Shown: piece after piece, positions 1 to 6,441 of the stretch
How positions within the stretch are numbered: position 1 is the stretch's first letter
Layout: the number at the start of each line of letters is the position of its first letter
Source: Porphyromonadaceae bacterium UBA2720
GTDB taxonomy: Bacteria > Bacteroidota > Bacteroidia > Bacteroidales > Muribaculaceae
Direction of reading: 5' to 3'
Length of the DNA: 7,584 bases
Assembly (NCBI GenBank): GCA_002353885.1
Contig: DEKO01000154.1
Location: 1-7,584 of the forward strand
Translations under genes and position numbers: made by a program
The notes under the pieces: generated by a model
What the model was told of the DNA's origin: nothing
Seen by the model: the letters and a program-made list of their open reading frames with translations, nothing else
The model's database searches: none

Positions 1-43
1 TCGCGCCGCATGGGGTTGCGGATTTGCAATCTGTCACAATTGA

Positions 44-73
44 CTTCGGGACGCGCCATGGCGCGTCCCGAAG
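44..73. repeat. 30-bp perfect palindrome, possible transcription end or REP-like element
   Basis: Bases 44-73 equal their own reverse complement over all 30 positions, with CCATGG at the centre. As RNA this would give a 13-bp GC-rich stem with a 4-nt loop. It lies 37 bp beyond the stop codon of the 730-aa minus-strand gene, where a terminator would be expected, but no T-run follows on either strand, so it is not a classical intrinsic terminator. It resembles in style (GACGCG...CGCGTC) the palindromic core at 6282-6307, which suggests a dispersed palindromic repeat family. Symmetry is seen directly; function is inferred. Confidence 0.6.
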
Positions 74-110
74 GCGGTGTGTTCACGTGGTTGTGTCGAA
101 CTAGTCCCTG

Positions 111-2303
111 CTAGTCGATGAACTTGCGCAAGGTGTTGCAACGGCTGACGTAGGTACTGCACTTGCCCGAGTTGGCACGATAGAAGTCGGCCAGTGCCGA
201 CATGGCGCGGTACTCGTGGGTGTCGGTGTTGTAGTGCGGGACCTGGTTGTAGTCGCTGTCGTAGGTGTAGGTGATGAATGGCTCTCCCCAGGGAACGTAT
301 GCGCTGGCATAGATGCACTGCTGGCGCAGGTCGAATGTCGTGGCCTCGGCTGCCGCCTCGTCGAGCAGGCGCACAGCCTCGCCCACGAAGTCTTTCTCGT
401 CGGGATAGTCCAGCGGCTCGTCATTGACACTGTTGGCATATCGGGTGAGGTACCAGCAGTTGCCCTTGCAGCTGGCCTGGAAATACATGGTTGCCAGGTC
501 ATACTTGGCTTGTGCCCGGTTGTTGCCTGTGGTGGTGCCAACCCGTGCGATGGCTTGGACCATGTCGCGGGCAAAGTCAAGCTTCTGGTTGGTCTTGACC
601 TGTGTGGGCTCCTCGTTGATGGTGACCAGGGTCTGGTTGCCGAACCAGCGGGGCCTCTTGTAGTCGCGCCAGGCCATGTAGGCACTGATCTTGAGCGAGC
701 TCAGGTAGCGAGTGTCGACCTTCTCGAGCCAGGGTATGGCCTCGTCAAAGCGTCCCTCGCGCAGCAGCTTGGTGCCAATCTTGTCGTTGAAGTAGTTGTC
801 GCCGAACATGTTCGGTCCCATCTGGCTGCGCAGATATTGCTCCAGCGCGCTGTTGGGCTGGCTGGCCATATAGCGCTGGAAGCTGATCATCTGGTCGGCG
901 GTGAGATTGTCGATGGCCCAGTAGCAGTCGCGGCTCATGGTGTAGGCGGCTGCCTCGCGGTCGGCAAAGAAGTCGCGTTCGTGGCTGTCGCACCAGCTCA
1001 TCAAGGCCAGCCCCAGATTGGCGTTGCCCTGCTCGATGAACTTTGGGCCCAGATAGTCGTAGCAGAGATTGACAATCATTTCGCTGTAGTGGTTCTCGCC
1101 GTTGAGCCCATATTGCCATGCCTGGTTGTCATACTCGTTGCCCTCGGCGTAGGTGAGCCACTCGAGCTCGCCCTTGAGGTAGTCGAGATATTGTTGTGTG
1201 GGCTGCGCGCCGGGCACGGTGGCCATCATGCGGCACACACGCGCGTTGTCGATCATGCGCTCGGTTCCCTTGAGCTTCATGGCCTGGTCCAGCAGCTTGA
1301 TGCCGCCAGCGTTGTTGCCCAGCAGTGCCTCGAGGTGTCCAGCCGCACTCATCCACAGTGCCGGCACCTGAGTCTTCTTTTCCTTGACCACCTGCTGCGC
1401 AAAGGGGATGAAGTCGCGCAGTCCGGCCGCTGCCTGCCGCATCTGTCTGACCTCGGCCTCAAAGCCGTCGTAGGTGACACCGGAGGCCAGCGAAGCCTCG
1501 CCACTGCGCAGGCTCTCGAGGGTGCTCTGCGCATTGTTGACATAGTCCTGCACCAGGAACACGAGTGTGGGCGAGTTGGGGTTGGCGCGATACTCGTCCT
1601 TGATGCCCTGCAGGTTGCGCTTGTCTTGCATCATCCACTTGATGGACCGCATGTCGCCCAGTTTGGCATAAATCTCGCACGCCTCACGCTGCTTGCCGGT
1701 CTTGAGCAGCGCGTGGGCATAGATACCCTCGGCCATGTCACGGAACACGCTGGCTTTGGCCTTGCTCACACGCGTTTTCCACCACTGGATGATGCCTGCA
1801 TAGTCCTTCTTGATCATCAGCGCGCGCATGGCCAGCAGGTCGTATTGCGCCTGCAGGCGGTTGCCGCCATAGCTGCGTGCGCGGTTGTAGATATAGTTCA
1901 TTATGTTGTTGCGGTCAGCCAGTTCATGCTTGGTGGGATAGGACCACGTGTCGCCCTTGACCTGCTCTGACACCTGCAGATAGCTGCACAGCAGTTGCAG
2001 GTATTGCTGCATCTCGGTGTCGCCCTTGGCGATGGCGGCCTTGATAAGCTGGTTGTCGCTCTTCTCGAAGTCGTCGATTTGTGGCGACACCCAAGCCAGT
2101 TGCGAGATGTCGTAGGGCGAAATTGAGGCTTCTGTGCAGTAGTCCTGCCAGTAGTCGAGCATGCCTTTGGTGTAGGTCTCGCCTATCTGGTTGCGGTTGT
2201 AGACACTGAACATGTAGTAGTTGGGGCGCATCCACGGCCCGCACGCCAGCGCAGCGGCCACACCTGTGACCACCAGTGCACTAAAGATGATAAATCGTCT
2301 CAT
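111..2303 (-). CDS. Secreted or lipid-anchored helical-repeat protein, function unknown (730 aa)
   Basis: I do not recognise a named family. The protein starts with a charged, then hydrophobic segment (residues 1-20) ending ALA|CGP. Cys21 could be a lipid-attachment cysteine, but the lipobox (A-L-A-C) lacks the usual Leu at -3, so cleavage by signal peptidase I is also possible. The rest is mostly helical and rich in Tyr, Trp, Gln and Ala. Stretches look like degenerate tetratricopeptide repeats: about 150-215 (ALLKTGKQREACEIYAKLGD), 318-345, 508-530 (KLLREGRFDEAIPWLEKV) and 597-655. This suggests a solenoid that binds a partner in the periplasm or at the outer membrane. The start is fixed by the signal peptide and an A-rich leader (ATAAAGACCAATTCT then ATG). 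It overlaps the upstream lipoprotein gene by 23 bp, so the two are probably translated together. Neighbour context suggests an envelope role. The long open frames antisense to it are shadows. Confidence 0.85.
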   Translation of the reverse strand: MRRFIIFSALVVTGVAAALACGPWMRPNYYMFSVYNRNQIGETYTKGMLDYWQDYCTEASISPYDISQLAWVSPQIDDFEKSDNQLIKAAIAKGDTEMQQYLQLLCSYLQVSEQVKGDTWSYPTKHELADRNNIMNYIYNRARSYGGNRLQAQYDLLAMRALMIKKDYAGIIQWWKTRVSKAKASVFRDMAEGIYAHALLKTGKQREACEIYAKLGDMRSIKWMMQDKRNLQGIKDEYRANPNSPTLVFLVQDYVNNAQSTLESLRSGEASLASGVTYDGFEAEVRQMRQAAAGLRDFIPFAQQVVKEKKTQVPALWMSAAGHLEALLGNNAGGIKLLDQAMKLKGTERMIDNARVCRMMATVPGAQPTQQYLDYLKGELEWLTYAEGNEYDNQAWQYGLNGENHYSEMIVNLCYDYLGPKFIEQGNANLGLALMSWCDSHERDFFADREAAAYTMSRDCYWAIDNLTADQMISFQRYMASQPNSALEQYLRSQMGPNMFGDNYFNDKIGTKLLREGRFDEAIPWLEKVDTRYLSSLKISAYMAWRDYKRPRWFGNQTLVTINEEPTQVKTNQKLDFARDMVQAIARVGTTTGNNRAQAKYDLATMYFQASCKGNCWYLTRYANSVNDEPLDYPDEKDFVGEAVRLLDEAAAEATTFDLRQQCIYASAYVPWGEPFITYTYDSDYNQVPHYNTDTHEYRAMSALADFYRANSGKCSTYVSRCNTLRKFID

Positions 2304-3318
2304 AGAATTGGTCTTTATATTGGTTCAAGTATTTGGTGTCTAGGTGATAAATGATGACTTGGCCGTTGATGCCGGGGCGGCGTTGGCCCAGGGCGCGAGC
2401 GACACGCTCGACCTCCCGGGCCGAGGGTTGCCACTGCCGCACATGGTCGCCTGCACTCATCCATGCCGACTGGTCGCCGGCGTCGCTCAGCACAGGGTTG
2501 TCACGGCTCTGCAGCACCAGCCACTCATTGCCCTTCAGAGGCTTGAATAGGGTGGTGTCTTGCAGGTTGATGTCGCGCAAGATGGCCTTGAACTCCTGGC
2601 CGCTGAACAGCAGTTGCCACCCGAAGATGGGGTAGGCTGCGCACAGGGGCAGGTCATAGTCCTTGACATAGGGCAGGTAGGGCTCCACGTCGCGGTAGTC
2701 GAGGATGGGGTTGTGGTCGCCGCTGCGGCTGGCATCGCCGGTGTTGTAGACCATGAGCGTGCCCTCATCGACGGGCGGTGGCTCCATGGCCAGCTGGTGC
2801 AGTCTGATGGTGGCCGACAGTCGCATGCCCCGTGCCTTGAGCAGTGGCCTGATGGTGTTGAGGAAGGCGAAGTAGAGGTCCTGTGAGTTCTGCGTCCAGT
2901 CGCAGTCAATCTGCAGCTCGCGTGGCGCGGGCAGGTCGTTGGTCTGGCTCATCTGCACGACGCGGTCCACCAGCAGGCCGGCCACACTGTCGAGGTTGTG
3001 CCGCAGGCAGTTCTCAACGACGAACACGGTGGGCACCACCTCGATGCCCTGTGGCACTGTGTCGACAAACTGCAGCGTGGCATTAGGCATGGGCCGGCCA
3101 TCGCGCATCACCACGTCGAAGTAGCGCACATACATCCTGCCCACCTCGTGGCGTGCCATGAACGCGCGCTCGGTCGAGTCGAGCGTGAGCGTGGTGCGCC
3201 AGTAGTAGACGCTGGGCACAGGTTGCTCGACCGTGTGGTCGCGGCCGCATGATGCGAGCAGCAAGGCGGTGACCGCGAGCAGCCAGTGGCTGATTGTCAA
3301 AAGCTTGGACCGGGGCAT
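2281..3318 (-). CDS. Lipoprotein with predicted TIM-barrel fold, DUF3142-like (345 aa)
   Basis: Residues 1-23 form a lipoprotein signal peptide with a canonical lipobox LLAS|C (Cys24), so the mature protein should be anchored to a membrane. The remainder shows eight short beta-strand-like segments in order: VYYWRT (37-42), RMYVRYFDV (61-69), EVVPTVFV (93-100), ELQIDCDWT (134-142), RLSATIRL (166-173), TLMVYNTG (187-194), LPLCAAYPIFGW (223-234) and QVIIYHL (320-326). This spacing fits a TIM barrel. The strand-4 motif LQIDCDWT followed by a helix and a 'LSATIRL' strand resembles my recollection of DUF3142 and, more distantly, family-18 glycosidase-like barrels. The acidic catalytic residue expected after DxD in active family-18 enzymes is Thr here, so chitinase-type activity is unlikely. 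The last bases overlap the start of the 730-aa gene. The upstream DUF805 gene ends 75 bp away. Fold assignment is inference; lipoprotein status is well supported. Confidence 0.83.
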   Translation of the reverse strand: MPRSKLLTISHWLLAVTALLLASCGRDHTVEQPVPSVYYWRTTLTLDSTERAFMARHEVGRMYVRYFDVVMRDGRPMPNATLQFVDTVPQGIEVVPTVFVVENCLRHNLDSVAGLLVDRVVQMSQTNDLPAPRELQIDCDWTQNSQDLYFAFLNTIRPLLKARGMRLSATIRLHQLAMEPPPVDEGTLMVYNTGDASRSGDHNPILDYRDVEPYLPYVKDYDLPLCAAYPIFGWQLLFSGQEFKAILRDINLQDTTLFKPLKGNEWLVLQSRDNPVLSDAGDQSAWMSAGDHVRQWQPSAREVERVARALGQRRPGINGQVIIYHLDTKYLNQYKDQFYETIYHL

Positions 3319-3323
3319 AAAAG

Positions 3324-3379
3324 TTGCGAGTTTTCGAGTTCTCGAACATTCGAGCGTTCGAACATTCGAGCATTCGATT
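3324..3379. repeat. 8-bp tandem repeat array with TTCGA core, seven units
   Basis: Between the DUF805 stop and the lipoprotein start, seven units of 8 bp follow each other without interruption. The core TCGA recurs exactly every 8 bp at 3334, 3342, 3350, 3358, 3366 and 3374, preceded by a degenerate GCGA at 3326. Typical units are ATTCGAGC and GTTCGAAC. Because TCGA is self-complementary, the array can fold on itself on either strand. It fills most of the 75-bp spacer and ends 6 bp before the lipoprotein start codon, so it lies in that gene's leader. No open reading frame here looks real. Confidence 0.8.
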
Positions 3380-3393
3380 TAACGTCTAAAAGA

Positions 3394-3987
3394 TTAATTG
3401 TATTTTGGCGATGGCCCGTACTTGTTGGGTCGTGGGTCGCTGTCCTGCGTGGTCCACACAATCAGGATGACGGCGAAGACCAGCAGCACGATGGCTCCAA
3501 CAATGGGTATGATGCAGATGAAGTAGAGCCATAGCCAGTGCCCGCTGCGGCCCGTGTCGTGCAGGCGACGCACCATCGCTCCCAGCGATGGCAAGAGGAA
3601 GACGAGCGAAAAGGCGCACATCACCCAGTAGATGGGAGATGTGTAGATGGCCATCGGGTCGTTGGTCTCAATCATGGTCTTCAATAGGAATGGTAGTGTC
3701 ACCGCCGAGAGGATGGTCTGGATGATAAATACACCCAGCATATACCACCAGTACTCGCTGCGTCGCGCTCGGCCGGTGAAGCAGCAATACTTGTCGATGA
3801 AGCAGGTCTTGCACGCTTCGACAAATCCCATCTGCGGTTTGACCACTGGCACCCCGTGGGGCACTTGGACGTATCCTGGTTGCTGATAGGGCTGCTGTGG
3901 GTAACCAGGTTGTTGATACTGCGGTTGTTGTGCCGGTTGTCCTTGCGGATTGGTCACTGGGGGTTGAGGATAGTTGTTCTCGTTCAT
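3394..3987 (-). CDS. DUF805 family inner-membrane protein with Pro/Gln-rich N-terminus (197 aa)
   Basis: The C-terminal two thirds carry the DUF805 hallmarks: a CF..KY..FTGRARRSEYWWYML block (62-84) leading into the first membrane span (about 79-101), a second span (about 118-137), the conserved loop RRLHDTGRSGHWLW (140-153), a last hydrophobic stretch (about 152-178) and the closing DSDPRPNKYGPSPKYN. DUF805 proteins are small inner-membrane proteins of unknown function. The first 50 residues are a Pro/Gln/Tyr-rich, probably disordered cytoplasmic tail with two YQQPGY units. The reading frame is open further upstream to 4134, but I chose the ATG at 3987 because the extra 49 residues are basic, Ser/Arg-rich and unlike the family, and because this ATG follows an A-rich leader (CAACAAAAAATAAAGACA). 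It is the first gene of the minus-strand block, with its own promoter about 110 bp upstream. Four cysteines cluster at 59, 62, 68 and 69. Confidence 0.93.
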   Translation of the reverse strand: MNENNYPQPPVTNPQGQPAQQPQYQQPGYPQQPYQQPGYVQVPHGVPVVKPQMGFVEACKTCFIDKYCCFTGRARRSEYWWYMLGVFIIQTILSAVTLPFLLKTMIETNDPMAIYTSPIYWVMCAFSLVFLLPSLGAMVRRLHDTGRSGHWLWLYFICIIPIVGAIVLLVFAVILIVWTTQDSDPRPNKYGPSPKYN

Positions 3988-4099
3988 TGTCTTTATTTTT
4001 TGTTGGTTAGTTGTTTGCAAACAGCCTGACCGTGTAGCGACGGAACCCCTGTGCCGTCTGCGGGAGACCACAGAGGACTGGCGGTTTTTATCTGCCCCA
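3988..4099 (-). promoter_or_regulatory. Structured 5' leader of the DUF805 gene
   Basis: If transcription starts from the promoter at 4100-4130, the DUF805 message has a leader of about 105-110 nt. On the transcript strand, CTGTG GTCT (complement of 4073-4065) can pair with AGAC and CACAG (complement of 4059-4049), giving a 9-bp stem with a 5-nt loop and a 2-nt GG bulge. An overlapping alternative pairs GACGG with CCGTC (4058-4054 with 4043-4039). The two cannot form together. A second possible small stem joins CCGT (4030-4033) and ACGG (4040-4043). This may be a regulatory leader or simply a dispersed palindromic repeat. It matches no riboswitch class I know. Confidence 0.35.
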
Positions 4100-4130
4100 C
4101 AAAGGTAGCAAAAATCGTGCAAGCGTGCAA
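4100..4130 (-). promoter_or_regulatory. Bacteroidetes-type promoter for the DUF805 block
   Basis: On the minus strand the sequence TACCTTTG (complement of 4107-4100) matches the Bacteroidetes -7 consensus TAnnTTTG perfectly. A TTG (complement of 4130-4128) lies 20 bp upstream of it, the spacing expected for the -33 element. It faces the DUF805 gene and is the only good promoter I see for the three-gene minus-strand block. The boxes are seen directly; activity is inferred. Confidence 0.6.
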
Positions 4131-4220
4131 CCAAATGGGAAGAAATTTTAATTTAAGTTTAAAATGACCATTATTCATTGAAAAATTATTAACTAATATG
4201 GCTATTTTATCGATTGTTAG

Positions 4221-4228
4221 TAGTTTTG
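4221..4228 (+). promoter_or_regulatory. Probable -7 box upstream of the BspA-like gene
   Basis: TAGTTTTG fits the Bacteroidetes -7 consensus TAnnTTTG and lies 40 bp before the ATG at 4269, in an AT-rich gap. I do not see a clear TTG or TTTG at the usual 19-21 bp upstream, so the -33 half is weak. Downstream the leader is A-rich, with two tandem AAATAAACC units at 4235-4252 and no Shine-Dalgarno sequence, which is normal for highly expressed Bacteroidetes genes. Confidence 0.45.
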
Positions 4229-4268
4229 TAGTCAAATAAACCAAATAAACCAACCTTTATCACACATT

Positions 4269-6212
4269 ATGAAGAAAATTTTACTTGCTTTTGCTGTGTT
4301 GGCAGGCTTGAGTGCTGCCGCACAGTCGACATTTACCGTGGGTGACCTGAAGTACACTGTCACCGGCACTAATACCGTCGAGGTGGCTGGGGCCGCCAGC
4401 AGCGATGTGATGAGCATCGACGTGCCGAGCACTGTCGAGAACGAGGGCACGACCTACGACGTGACTGCCATCGGTGAGTCGGCATTCCGTTGGTCCAAGA
4501 TCACGAGTGCAGTCATCCCGTCGAGCGTCAAGGTCATCAAGTACAACGCCTTCAACGGCGCCGACCTGGTGAGCATAACGCTCAACGAGGGACTGGAGGT
4601 CATCGGCAACTATTCGCTGGCTTGTAAGAACCTGACATCGATCGATGTGCCGTCGACCGTGCGCACCATCGAGCAGAACGTGTTCTTCGGCGCTACCAGC
4701 CTGACGCAAGTCACGCTGCACGAGGGTCTGAAGACCATCGGCAAGAGCTCGTTCTACAAGGTGCCTGTCACCACGCTCGACATCCCTGCCAGCGTCGACT
4801 CGATCTATGGCACAGCATTCCTCTTCTGCAACAAGCTCGAGACCGTCACGCTGCACGAGGGTCTGAAGTATCTGGGCGACGGCGCCTTCAACGGCTGCAC
4901 CGAGCTCAAGGGCATGGCTCTTCCGTCGACGCTGACCCACATCGGCACAGAGTGCTTCTTGGGCAACACCAAGATGGAGAGCATCAGCATCGGTGCGGGT
5001 GTCGAGGAACTGGGCGAGAGCTTCATGGCCAAGACGGCCATCACCACCATCAACCTGGACGAGGCCAACCCCTACTACAAGCTCGTCGATGGCGTGCTCT
5101 ATGACAAGGACGGCACCATACTCTATGCCGTGCCCATGAAGGGCCTGACCGAGTATGCTATTCCCGAGGGTACGATGGGCATCTATGGTGGTGCCTTCTG
5201 GGGCTCGGAGGTGGCCACTGTCACGCTGCCCGAGAGCATGCGTGCTGTGGGCGACTACGCCTTCTGCCAGTCGGCTCTTGCCAACATCAACCTTCCGAAC
5301 GAAATCGTCTATTTCGGCGAGCAGGCCTTTGCAGCCACTCAGCTGACCGAGGTCGTTCTGCCCGAGAACGCTCCCTACATCCAGGATGGCCAATTTGCCG
5401 GTTGCACCCAGCTGACCAAGGTCGTGCTGCCATCGAGCATCCTGCAAATCTACAACCACGCGTTCATGAACTGCAGCAACGTCAAGTTCTATGCTTTGGG
5501 TTCTCGTGCTCCCGAGATCATGGACTACTATGAGGACTATGACAACCCGTTCTACAACGCCGAGACCACAGTGGTTGTGCCCAAGGGCGCCAAGGCCGCC
5601 TATGAGGCCGCTGACTGGGGCTACTATCTGACTGTTGTCGAGAGCGAGGACTTCGGCACACTCAAGCATGTGGGAACCGATCCAGCCGATGGCGACACCA
5701 TTGTCACCCCCAATGGCTTTGTGCCCATGACGGTGACTGTGACCTTTGACGAGGCCGTCGAGCTGCTGCAGGAGAACCCGCTGGTTCACATCCGCACCAA
5801 CTATCTGTACAACGCCGGCGACATCCAGCCCGACGACAAGTGGGTGGCCACACTGAGAGACGACCACAAGACACTCACCCTGTTTGGTGCCGACCTGGAC
5901 GGCTTCACCTGCCAGATGCGTGCCGATGCCGACGATACCTACTACTTCTCGCTGCCCGCCGGTATGGTCAAGAACGCCGCCGGCGAGGAGAACGAGCACA
6001 TCTTCATCAAGTTCAACTATGCTCAGGGCGATGCTCCACAGCTGCCGGGCGACGTGACCGGTGACGGCCAGGTCGACATTGCCGACGTCAATGCAGTGAT
6101 TGACATGATGCTGGGCAAGGCCGAGCAGAGCGACGCAGCCGACGTGACCGGTGACGGCCAGGTCGACATCGCCGATGTCAACGCCATCATCGACATGATG
6201 CTGGGCAAGTAG
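4269..6212 (+). CDS. Secreted BspA-like leucine-rich-repeat protein with Ig-like and dockerin-like domains (647 aa)
   Basis: Residues 1-18 are a signal peptide (cleavage likely after AAA before Gln19). Residues of about 63-460 hold tandem BspA/Treponema-type leucine-rich repeats (LRR_5), each with the pattern I..GAF.....L..V.LPEGL, and end in the usual cap VVVPKGAKAAYEAADW. A DNA stretch of 24 identical bases at 4710-4733 and 4845-4868 reflects two neighbouring repeats. Residues 464-585 form an Ig-like domain (DPADGD...VTVTFDEAV...TLTLFGAD...YYFSLPAG) resembling the SbsA/Big_5 type and shared with the next gene. Residues 594-647 are two nearly identical DVTGDGQVDIADVN calcium-binding loops with following helices, as in type I dockerins. 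BspA-type repeats act in adhesion and protein binding in oral Bacteroidetes; binding here is inferred. The ATG choice is set by the signal peptide. The 572-aa frame on the other strand is a shadow. Confidence 0.95.
   Translation: MKKILLAFAVLAGLSAAAQSTFTVGDLKYTVTGTNTVEVAGAASSDVMSIDVPSTVENEGTTYDVTAIGESAFRWSKITSAVIPSSVKVIKYNAFNGADLVSITLNEGLEVIGNYSLACKNLTSIDVPSTVRTIEQNVFFGATSLTQVTLHEGLKTIGKSSFYKVPVTTLDIPASVDSIYGTAFLFCNKLETVTLHEGLKYLGDGAFNGCTELKGMALPSTLTHIGTECFLGNTKMESISIGAGVEELGESFMAKTAITTINLDEANPYYKLVDGVLYDKDGTILYAVPMKGLTEYAIPEGTMGIYGGAFWGSEVATVTLPESMRAVGDYAFCQSALANINLPNEIVYFGEQAFAATQLTEVVLPENAPYIQDGQFAGCTQLTKVVLPSSILQIYNHAFMNCSNVKFYALGSRAPEIMDYYEDYDNPFYNAETTVVVPKGAKAAYEAADWGYYLTVVESEDFGTLKHVGTDPADGDTIVTPNGFVPMTVTVTFDEAVELLQENPLVHIRTNYLYNAGDIQPDDKWVATLRDDHKTLTLFGADLDGFTCQMRADADDTYYFSLPAGMVKNAAGEENEHIFIKFNYAQGDAPQLPGDVTGDGQVDIADVNAVIDMMLGKAEQSDAADVTGDGQVDIADVNAIIDMMLGK
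6051..6209 (+). repeat. Direct repeat encoding the two dockerin-like motifs
   Basis: Two 69-bp copies, 6051-6119 and 6141-6209, lie 90 bp apart and differ at 7 positions, mostly third codon positions. Each encodes D-V-T-G-D-G-Q-V-D-I-A-D-V-N followed by a short helix IDMMLGK, with Asp at loop positions 1, 5, 9 and 12 as expected for calcium binding. Low divergence suggests a recent duplication or ongoing gene conversion. The second copy ends exactly at the stop codon. Confidence 0.9.
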
Positions 6213-6227
6213 TAATAAGTTTCTGAT

Positions 6228-6384
6228 GTAGTTAAGGAGTTAAGTAGTTAAATGGAGTTAAGACGTCACAATGTTGTGGCTGTAGTGACGCGGCGTGCCG
6301 CGTGAACTAGCGAGATAAGAGCGTAGAACTACCGAACGTAAGACAATCGTCTTAACTCCTTAACTACCTTAACTCCTTAGCTAC
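6228..6384. repeat. Long inverted repeat with 8-bp tandem-word arms between the two surface-protein genes
   Basis: The left arm (6228-6265) and right arm (6348-6384) are complementary over about 37 bp, apart from one substitution and small indels. Both arms consist of the word AGTTAAGG repeated about every 8 bp (left) or its complement CCTTAACT (right). The enclosed 82 bp contain a GC-rich palindromic core. The element begins 15 bp after the stop of the 647-aa gene and occupies most of the 229-bp gap before the next gene. It could end or attenuate transcription, but there is no T-run typical of an intrinsic terminator. I see no TAnnTTTG promoter box in this gap, so the downstream gene may depend on read-through. 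Confidence 0.75.
6282..6307. repeat. GC-rich palindromic core, REP-like
   Basis: Within the loop of the larger inverted repeat, ACGCGG (6288-6293) and CCGCGT (6298-6303) form a perfect 6-bp stem around CGTG. A flanking CGTCAC (6264-6269) also pairs with GTGACG (6285-6290). Read on the minus strand, the core GTTCACG...GCCGCGTCAC...TAC matches the plus-strand sequence at 7439-7469, so this is one of two related copies in the window. Confidence 0.6.
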
Positions 6385-6441
6385 TGATCGGAAGCTGCTT
6401 TAGGAAGTTAAATTAATCATCAAATAAACAACCAAACAACA

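Noticed and set aside
216..1970. A 584-aa open frame on the plus strand, antisense to the 730-aa gene
   Set aside because: It is low-complexity (Val/Leu/Gly/His-rich), has no signal peptide or domain, and follows from the GC-rich codon use of the true gene on the other strand.
3083..3373. A small minus-strand frame beginning with MLECSNARMFENSKT
   Set aside because: The start is simply the translated TTCGA repeat, and the rest overlaps the lipoprotein gene out of frame.
3324..3379. CRISPR array
   Set aside because: The units are only 8 bp with no spacers, so this is a short tandem repeat.
3394..4134. A longer DUF805 protein starting at 4134
   Set aside because: The extra 49 residues are basic and unlike the family, the segment lies across the probable promoter and leader, and the ATG at 3987 has a proper A-rich leader.
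4281..5999. A 572-aa open frame on the minus strand, antisense to the LRR gene
   Set aside because: It mirrors the repeats of the real gene, shows no recognisable domain, and the plus-strand product has a signal peptide and clear LRR, Ig-like and dockerin-like modules.
4269..6212. Cellulosome scaffold partner
   Set aside because: The dockerin-like end alone is not evidence of a cellulosome; no cohesin or glycoside hydrolase module is present in the window.
6228..6384. Insertion sequence or miniature transposon with terminal inverted repeats
   Set aside because: The arms are tandem short words rather than unique ends, I see no target-site duplication, and no transposase is present. A miniature element cannot be fully excluded.
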